A stretch of 37,458 bases of DNA from Ignavibacteriota bacterium. GTDB lineage: Bacteria > Bacteroidota > Ignavibacteria > UBA10030 > UBA6906. The notes below the pieces were generated by a model. It had not been told where the DNA came from, did no database searches, and saw nothing but the letters and a program-made list of their open reading frames with translations. The DNA lies in contig PMDK01000223.1 in NCBI GenBank assembly GCA_003154425.1, positions 1 through 37,458 of the forward strand. The letters run 5' to 3'. The position numbers were made by a program, and so were the translations under genes. Below, piece after piece: positions 32,255-37,458 of this stretch (positions within the stretch are counted from its first letter, which is position 1; every line of letters starts with the position of its first letter).

Positions 32255-33940
32255 TCAGGCGGATTGGTGAACCCGCACATCCTTCTTGGTCTTCAGCAGC
32301 GTTCCTCTGTTGCCCAGTTTACGATAGGACATCCCGTTAAACGCATCGATATGCGAGGCGATTTCGCCGAACACGTCCTCGGAGGTCTGATACTTGAACT
32401 TGGCCCCCATAAGGACGGCAATCCCCGCGATGATGCGCCAGGGCGGACGTGCGTCACGTTTCGGCCCCTTTGCCCACCTGTCAAACTGGGAGCCGAACTT
32501 GTCGAGGCGGCTCATCGCAAAGCCGTCAAGTGCGCGGTCCTGTTCGAGTGTTGCCACAGAAGGACGAATGCGCTGCACACGGCCCTGGAGATTCGTGAAT
32601 GTGCCGTTCTTTTCCGCGTAAGTGGAAGTCGGGAGGACGATGTCCGCCAGCCGCGTCGTTTCGTTCTCAACGGAAGCCAGGACCACAAGGAATTCGAGGC
32701 GTATGAGGCTCTGCGCGATCTCGGGATCGATTGCGATATTGTCATCAACAAGGAACAGCGCTTTTATCGAACCTTCCCGGATGCCGCGGATGATGCCTTC
32801 GGTGTTCGCGCCGTGTTCTCCGGGCTGGAGCCCCACCTCCAGCGCACCACGCGTATTGGGAGTCCTGTCCGAACTTATGAGAAGCCTGTCCTCCTGACCG
32901 GGGGAGTTGTGCCGCTTGAAGTCCACATGGCGCGTCTGAAGGACCTCCCGTGCGAATTTCTGCAGGGCGTAGTTGTCTTCGTTCGTGTCGAAGGCAGATC
33001 CCAGGACCGCGATCTCCCCCTTCCGGAAGGACTTGAGCTCGGAGGCGACCCTGACGACGGCTTCATCCCAGCCAACCTCGACGACGCCTGTCTCTTTTTT
33101 CATAAGGGGACCCCTGACCCGCGTGTCCGAGTTCACCTGTCGGAGGGTCTCCAGGCGCCCCCAATCGCACATCCAGTACTGGTTCACCTCGGCATTGTAC
33201 CGGGGGGTCTGCCGGAGTATCTCGTTGTTCCTCACCCAGGTGTTCATGTTGCAGCCCCGCGCGCACCCCGGACAAACGGTCTCCGTCGACGACATTTCCC
33301 AGACGCGGGCCTTGAACCGGAATTCACGGCTCGTCAGCGCTCCCACCGGGCAGATATCGATGACGTTCATCGAATACGGGTTATCGAGTTTCTCCCCTGG
33401 AAACGTCGTGAGCTCCACGTGGTCGCCGCGCCGGGTGAAGGTCAGCTGGGGCTTTCCGGCGATCTCGTCGCAGAACCGGACGCAGCGGGAACACATGATG
33501 CAGCGTTCGGTATCAAGCATGACGTGAGGACCGATTTCGACGCGCTTGGGTTTGTGGACCTTCTCTTCCTCAAACCGGCTGTAGCCGATGCTGTGGGTAT
33601 ACGCGTAGTCCTGGAGCTTGCATTCGCCTGCTTCGTCACAGATGGGACAATCAAGGGGGTGGTTGATCAGCAGGAATTCCATCACCGCCTGTCGGGCCTT
33701 TATGACGCGCGGATTTGCGGTGTGAACGATCATGCCGTCTGCTACCTGCGTCGAGCAGGCAATGACGAGTTTGGGCATCTTCTCGACCTCGACAAGGCAC
33801 ATCCGGCAGTTGCCCGCGACGGAGAGTTGTGGATGCCAGCAGAAGTGAGGGATGTCGATGCCATTATTCCTGGCCGCCTGAATAATCGTCAGGCTGTTCT
33901 CGACCTCGAGGGCCTTCCCGTCTATGATTATTGTCGCCAT
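32255..33940 (-). CDS. nuoG: NADH-quinone oxidoreductase subunit G (NuoG), short form with N7 site
   Basis: This electron-carrying subunit of complex I has 561 residues. The [2Fe-2S] ligands are Cys34, 45, 48 and 62. Cluster N5 has His94, Cys98, 101 and 107, and cluster N4 has Cys147, 150, 153 and 197. A fourth site, Cys223, 226, 230 and 258 (CxxCxxxCx27C), fits the off-path N7 cluster known from E. coli and Thermus. The molybdopterin-oxidoreductase-like C-terminal part is short (E. coli NuoG is about 908 residues). ATG 33940 has AGGGGAGAGGA directly upstream; the frame above it would enter the aminotransferase gene. Confidence 0.95.
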   Translation of the reverse strand: MATIIIDGKALEVENSLTIIQAARNNGIDIPHFCWHPQLSVAGNCRMCLVEVEKMPKLVIACSTQVADGMIVHTANPRVIKARQAVMEFLLINHPLDCPICDEAGECKLQDYAYTHSIGYSRFEEEKVHKPKRVEIGPHVMLDTERCIMCSRCVRFCDEIAGKPQLTFTRRGDHVELTTFPGEKLDNPYSMNVIDICPVGALTSREFRFKARVWEMSSTETVCPGCARGCNMNTWVRNNEILRQTPRYNAEVNQYWMCDWGRLETLRQVNSDTRVRGPLMKKETGVVEVGWDEAVVRVASELKSFRKGEIAVLGSAFDTNEDNYALQKFAREVLQTRHVDFKRHNSPGQEDRLLISSDRTPNTRGALEVGLQPGEHGANTEGIIRGIREGSIKALFLVDDNIAIDPEIAQSLIRLEFLVVLASVENETTRLADIVLPTSTYAEKNGTFTNLQGRVQRIRPSVATLEQDRALDGFAMSRLDKFGSQFDRWAKGPKRDARPPWRIIAGIAVLMGAKFKYQTSEDVFGEIASHIDAFNGMSYRKLGNRGTLLKTKKDVRVHQSA

Positions 33941-33953
33941 TCCTCTCCCCTGT

Positions 33954-35378
33954 TCACGCTTCTGCAAATTCCCGGACATACCGATGGTGGAATTTCCTCA
34001 ACTTCACTACGAGTTGCTCGATTTCCTCTCTTGGCGGGAGAAAGGTCGTCCTGAAATGGAGCGTCCCCGGGACCTGACCGAAGCCGCTTCCTGGCACCAC
34101 ACAAATACCGGTTTCCTCCAGCAGTGCCAGGCAATAGTCGGAGTCCCGCTCCTCCATGTGGGCGGCGCGCTGTGCCGCGGGCATGGAGACCGTGTCCTCC
34201 CTCTCGGGCAGTTCAAAGCGCACGAATGCATACATGGCGCCCCGCGGGATATCAACCGACATTCCTTCGATCGCATTGATCCCACGCCCGAGGATCTCAG
34301 CCTTCGCTTTCAGATCGGAGAGGACCCTCTCACGCTCGCCCGCATATACTCCGTAGCTTTCGTCCCCGGGTCGTGGGGGTGCCACCATCATGTACACAGA
34401 GAACTGTCCGACGATATTGGCGCAGAGGCTGATCGACTGTAATTTGACGAACTCTGCGAGCACGTCGTCAGGAATGTTCCGGAGCTCGAGATATCCTCCG
34501 CGATGTCCGCATTCCCCGAGAAATCCCTTGGAAACAGAATGCAGGCTGAAGAGCGAAACCTGCAGCTCCTTCATCTCCCACATGGTCTTCGCGAACGAGT
34601 GAAATCTGAGCGCCGGGTCGTAGACATTCTCCTGGTAGACTTCGTCGGCAATGATAGACAGATTGTACTTACCTGCAAAACCGACGACCATTTTGATGTT
34701 TTCTGCCGATAGTACCGCACCGGTCGGATTTCCGGGGTTTATGACAACGATGCCGACAGGGTTGACTCCGGCCGCTCGGGCCTTGTTAAGGCTCTCAGTC
34801 AGGATTCCTTCGTTCAGCTGCCAGCCCGCCTGCTCATCAAGATAGTATCCGATTTGTTTGCCTCCGTACAGCGACAACGAGGCACTGTAGAGCGGGTACT
34901 GAGGGATCGGAATCATGAACCCGTCGGATGGGGATCGCAGAAGCGCTGTGAGGACTGCCTGCACCCCCTTGCTTGCCCCGTCGGTGAGTATCACATGATC
35001 CCTGTCTGCAGGGATCCCGTCACGATTGGCGATGAAATCCGCGACCGCCTGTCGCACGAACGGGATCCCCGGGCTCTGGCTGTACGCACCCGTGCCGTGC
35101 GGGTGCTTCTCGAGAATGGACGTGGCCCGGGCGACAATGTCCTTCGGATAGAGTTTCAACGTCTCAGGATGATTCAAAAGTTCGGGATACTCTACGAGGC
35201 TCAGGAGCTGGCGGAGGAATGAAAGTGGTTTCTGTTTCAGGGCCTGAGGGTTGCCGATGTTGCAGTAGATGATCTTCCGTCCCTGTTCTTCCAGCTGCTG
35301 GGCCCGGAGGACGATCGGGCCTCGCACCGCATATTCTGCGGTAAGCAAACGCGGGTTCAAAACGTCTTTGGACACCAT
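33954..35378 (-). CDS. Alanine aminotransferase-like PLP-dependent aminotransferase
   Basis: It probably moves the amino group between alanine and 2-oxoglutarate (pyruvate and glutamate). Its 474 residues belong to fold type I. GDPAxxYxxx-like GAYSQSPGIPFVRQAVADFI (97-116) and NPGNPTG (214-220) are present. Asp245 (in IIADEVYQENVY) and the PLP lysine Lys284 in SVSKGFLGECGHRGGY follow. That last block, with the GECGxRGGY continuation, is the hallmark of the alanine-aminotransferase branch best known from eukaryotes. The start has no clear ribosome site. It sits 31 bases after the M16 peptidase and 13 bases before nuoG, likely in one transcript. Substrate assignment is by family likeness. Confidence 0.85.
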   Translation of the reverse strand: MVSKDVLNPRLLTAEYAVRGPIVLRAQQLEEQGRKIIYCNIGNPQALKQKPLSFLRQLLSLVEYPELLNHPETLKLYPKDIVARATSILEKHPHGTGAYSQSPGIPFVRQAVADFIANRDGIPADRDHVILTDGASKGVQAVLTALLRSPSDGFMIPIPQYPLYSASLSLYGGKQIGYYLDEQAGWQLNEGILTESLNKARAAGVNPVGIVVINPGNPTGAVLSAENIKMVVGFAGKYNLSIIADEVYQENVYDPALRFHSFAKTMWEMKELQVSLFSLHSVSKGFLGECGHRGGYLELRNIPDDVLAEFVKLQSISLCANIVGQFSVYMMVAPPRPGDESYGVYAGERERVLSDLKAKAEILGRGINAIEGMSVDIPRGAMYAFVRFELPEREDTVSMPAAQRAAHMEERDSDYCLALLEETGICVVPGSGFGQVPGTLHFRTTFLPPREEIEQLVVKLRKFHHRYVREFAEA

Positions 35379-35409
35379 GGCCGACTGAGCTCTGCGATTG
35401 GTGCGTGAT

Positions 35410-36669
35410 TCACGAGGGACGGATGATGACGGTCGAGAACCGGCTCAAATCAAACAGGTCCACAGCGACCTTCTGGATTTCTCCAGGCGTGACAGCATCG
35501 ACTTTCTTCAGAATGGTATCGAGCGCAATGCATCTCCCGTAATAGAGCTCGGAGCTACCAAGACGCATCATGCGGCTCGACATGTTCTCCAGACCGAGCA
35601 TCATTGTCCCCTTGATCTGCGCCTGGGTTCTCCCCAGTTCGGCCTTTGAAACAGGGGTCTTCATTAACCTGCGAAGTTCTTTGTGCACCAGTGAGATAGA
35701 ATTGACAATGTTCTTTTTGTCCGTCCCGATGTACGTGCCGAACAAACCCGTATCTGAGAGAAGATTGACGAACGAATACACTGAATATGCGAAGCCGTGC
35801 TTTTCCCGTATCGTCTGATAGAGTCGCGAACTCATCCCCTCGCCAAGCAGTGCGTTAAGCAACATCAACGGGAAACGATCCTTGTGGTGGATGCTGTAAC
35901 CCACGGTCCCCAGGCAGATGTGTGCCTGGTTGATTGGCCTGGGGTATTCCTTTTTCAGGGACCGGGTGACACGCGTCGGGCCTGGAAGACGTTTTCTCGG
36001 CGTGGATCGCCCGGTCGTATAGTCAAAGTTCTTTGCTGCGAGCTTGACGAGGCGGTCATGATCGACATTGCCGGCGGCCGCGACGACGATCCGGGAGGAC
36101 TGATAATGGGCCTTGACATGCGAGAAGAGGTCCTGCCGGCTAAAGCTCCTCAGGTTCTTCTCTGTCCCTATGATCGGAAACCCCAGAGCATGGTCGGGGA
36201 AAAGGGCCTTTTCGAAGTAATCGTGTATGATATCTTCCGGATCATCTTCTGCGTTCTTCAGCTCCTCGATCACCACCAGTTTTTCTTTTTCCAATTCCCG
36301 TTCTTTAAACGTCGCGTGCGTCACGATGTCTGAAAGTACATCCATCGCCTCAGCTACGTTCGAGTCAAGCACCCTGGCGTAGAAGCAGGTCTGCTCCTTG
36401 GTTGTGAACGCATTCAGGTATCCGCCAAGGGATTCCAGACTCTGTGCGATATCCCTGACGCTTCTCTTCTTTGTCCCTTTGAACACCATATGTTCAATAA
36501 AGTGGCTGATCCCGTTCTGGGTCAGGGATTCATCGCGGGATCCTACGTCAGCCCACACACCGATGGAGACCGAACGCACATGCGGTATCGATTCCGACAC
36601 GACACGGATGCCGTTGTTAAGCACGGTTTTGCGATAGAGGGGGGTGACAGACGGGGAAGATTTAGACAT
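35410..36669 (-). CDS. M16 family zinc peptidase (processing-peptidase-like)
   Basis: This metallopeptidase resembles bacterial and mitochondrial processing peptidase beta subunits. Its 419 residues have the inverted zinc motif HFIEH (56-60), with the third ligand Glu in VVIEELKNAEDDPEDII near 135-136. The second, inactive-type half follows (CLGTVGYSIHHKDRFPLMLLNALLGEGMSSRLYQTIREK). It is the single-domain, about 420-residue form that works as a dimer; its substrate is unknown. ATG 36669 gives the natural start. The longer frame to 36735 is contradicted by a promoter whose -10 lies just six bases upstream of this ATG. Confidence 0.92.
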   Translation of the reverse strand: MSKSSPSVTPLYRKTVLNNGIRVVSESIPHVRSVSIGVWADVGSRDESLTQNGISHFIEHMVFKGTKKRSVRDIAQSLESLGGYLNAFTTKEQTCFYARVLDSNVAEAMDVLSDIVTHATFKERELEKEKLVVIEELKNAEDDPEDIIHDYFEKALFPDHALGFPIIGTEKNLRSFSRQDLFSHVKAHYQSSRIVVAAAGNVDHDRLVKLAAKNFDYTTGRSTPRKRLPGPTRVTRSLKKEYPRPINQAHICLGTVGYSIHHKDRFPLMLLNALLGEGMSSRLYQTIREKHGFAYSVYSFVNLLSDTGLFGTYIGTDKKNIVNSISLVHKELRRLMKTPVSKAELGRTQAQIKGTMMLGLENMSSRMMRLGSSELYYGRCIALDTILKKVDAVTPGEIQKVAVDLFDLSRFSTVIIRPS

Positions 36670-36675
36670 GTTGGA

Positions 36676-36704
36676 AATATATCCATTTCGGCGTGGATAG
36701 TCAA
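36676..36704 (-). promoter_or_regulatory. Promoter predicting a leaderless M16 peptidase mRNA
   Basis: On the minus strand TTGACT (36699-36704), 17 bases and TATATT (36676-36681) make a strong promoter. Only six bases (TCCAAC) separate the -10 from the ATG at 36669, so the usual start distance places +1 at the A of the ATG. No Shine-Dalgarno sequence is present, which fits. Confidence 0.6.
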
Positions 36705-36714
36705 GGAATTGAGA

Positions 36715-36736
36715 AGTGTCCACAACAAAGGACACT
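36715..36736. repeat. Palindrome between divergent promoters, candidate operator
   Basis: AGTGTCC (36715-36721) and GGACACT (36730-36736) are perfect complements around ACAACAAA. The centre is about 21 bases from the M16 -35 box and 23 from the -35 box of the divergent glycosyltransferase promoter. The position suits a regulator that affects both genes. Confidence 0.45.
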
Positions 36737-36748
36737 CCGGCGGTGTCA

Positions 36749-36777
36749 TTGCATCGTCATCTTTTTTTGGGTACCAT
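36749..36777 (+). promoter_or_regulatory. Promoter candidate for the 3'-terminal glycosyltransferase
   Basis: TTGCAT (36749-36754), 17 bases and TACCAT (36772-36777) form the pair. The -35 equals that of the arsR gene and the -10 equals that of the dksA-like gene. The expected start near 36784 leaves a leader of about 32 bases without an obvious ribosome site. Confidence 0.45.
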
Positions 36778-36815
36778 TATCGCACCTTGAACACTGCCGA
36801 CCGTGGCGATCTTCC

Positions 36816-37458
36816 ATGATTGTTACTCTGCTCTTCTTGTTCAGCGTTGTGTACATGCTCATGATTTTGCTGTTCGCCGGCGCGGCAGCCACAACGAAGA
36901 TTCATCCGGAAAAGGGCTATCGACCACGCGTATCGGTCATTATTGCGGCAAGGAACGAAGAGGAAAAGATCGGACTGTGTCTGAATTCGATTATTGCGCT
37001 CACATATCCGCAGAAGCTTCTCGATATCATCTTTGTTGACGATCGATCCACCGACCAAACGGCGGAAATCCTGAACAAGTTTGCTGCCGCGCATGCCCAC
37101 ATCCGCGTGCTCCGGATCGGAACGGAAACTGAATTTCCCCCCGGAAAGACAAATGCCGTGATGAGCGCGGTGGACATATCATGGGGCGAGATTCTCATGT
37201 TCACGGACGCAGACTGCAGGGTGCCGCCAAACTGGATTGAGAACACCGTCAAGTATTACTCCGATCCGTCGGTGGGGGTGGTTGCCGGATTTACTTCGCT
37301 TGCCGGGGTGTCTTTGTTTGAAGAGATACAGGCGCTTGACTGGTTTGTTCTTTCCTCCGTCGCTGCGGCGACTACCCGACTGGGATTTCCAGTTACTGCG
37401 GTGGGAACGAACCTGTCCGTGCGCCGGGCAGCGTACGACTCAGTCGGCGGGTACAGGA
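36816..37458 (+). CDS. Glycosyltransferase family 2 with N-terminal membrane helix, 3'-truncated by window edge
   Basis: The frame is open to the end of the window; 214 residues are visible. A membrane helix occupies about residues 2-24 (MIVTLLFLFSVVYMLMILL). The GT-A domain follows: VSVIIAARNEEEKIG (39-53), IIFVDDRSTDQTAE (nucleotide binding) and MFTDADCRVPPNW (metal-binding DxD). VGTNLSVRRAAYDSVGGY resembles the conserved acceptor region of processive or lipid-linked-sugar transferases. A C-terminal membrane part is expected beyond the window, as in the bacterial ceramide/dolichol-sugar or polysaccharide synthase-like groups. It is divergent from the M16 peptidase. The product is unknown. 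Confidence 0.85.
   Translation, partial: MIVTLLFLFSVVYMLMILLFAGAAATTKIHPEKGYRPRVSVIIAARNEEEKIGLCLNSIIALTYPQKLLDIIFVDDRSTDQTAEILNKFAAAHAHIRVLRIGTETEFPPGKTNAVMSAVDISWGEILMFTDADCRVPPNWIENTVKYYSDPSVGVVAGFTSLAGVSLFEEIQALDWFVLSSVAAATTRLGFPVTAVGTNLSVRRAAYDSVGGYR

Noticed and set aside
32126-34054. Forward open frame of 642 codons opposite nuoG
   Set aside because: nuoG on the other strand has every iron-sulfur motif in place; the frame is a by-product of GC-rich codon use and its protein has no recognisable domain.
1-37458. Possible CRISPR arrays, insertion sequences, phage genes or toxin-antitoxin pairs
   Set aside because: I read for repeated spacered units, transposase motifs and small paired genes and saw none.

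Overview
The window (about 60 % GC by eye, densely packed, no insertion sequences, phage genes or CRISPR arrays seen) comes from the chromosome of a Gram-negative bacterium. The outer-membrane lipid-trafficking ABC system (mlaE-F-D type), complex I genes, a DksA-like zinc-finger protein and a large surface-polysaccharide locus all point that way. Promoters that can be read have ordinary sigma70 boxes (TTGnnn, 17 bp, TAnnnT), and Shine-Dalgarno sequences are present at some genes and absent at others. I guess a relative of the Bacteroidota/Chlorobiota/Ignavibacteriota group, outside classical Bacteroidia (which use a different -10 box), but this is a weak inference from gene content only.

Layout. 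1-3084 (+): 3' part of ATP-type PEP carboxykinase, a PlsC acyltransferase and a methyltransferase. 3128-6988 (-): dnaE followed by trxA, with a promoter and a terminator. 7168-11357 (-): an ArsR/DUF2087 regulator, a small unknown gene, proS and an aldehyde dehydrogenase. 11518-14003 (+): mlaE-mlaF-mlaD, followed by the frameshifted remnant of what looks like an aldo/keto reductase. 14292-15406: divergent dedA and dksA-like genes, then a bidirectional terminator and tRNA-Arg(CCT). 15856-16659 (+): a methyltransferase. 16685-30542 (-): one long run of 13 tightly coupled genes, most junctions being 4-base overlaps. It starts with a CNNM/CorC-type membrane protein, runs through wecB, five glycosyltransferases, a Wzx-type flippase, methyltransferase and deoxysugar genes, and ends with nadD. 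30668-33940 (-): nuoG-nuoH-nuoI, preceded by an alanine-aminotransferase-like gene and an M16 peptidase. 36816-end (+): the 5' part of a membrane-linked glycosyltransferase.

The most interesting part is 20263-23610. It holds an RmlB-type 4,6-dehydratase, an RmlC-like cupin, and a single open frame that joins an RmlD-like reductase to a complete TylC3/TcaB9-type sugar C-methyltransferase. Together these predict a C-methyl-branched 6-deoxysugar for the polysaccharide built by the surrounding glycosyltransferases and exported by the flippase. RmlA, an initiating transferase, a Wzy polymerase and a chain-length regulator are not in the window and must lie elsewhere.

Regulatory signals of interest are: a promoter that would make the M16 peptidase mRNA leaderless; a 7-8-7 palindrome midway between that promoter and the divergent one; paired ATATAGAA repeats over the arsR promoter; and a hairpin touching the ribosome site of a TTG-started small gene.
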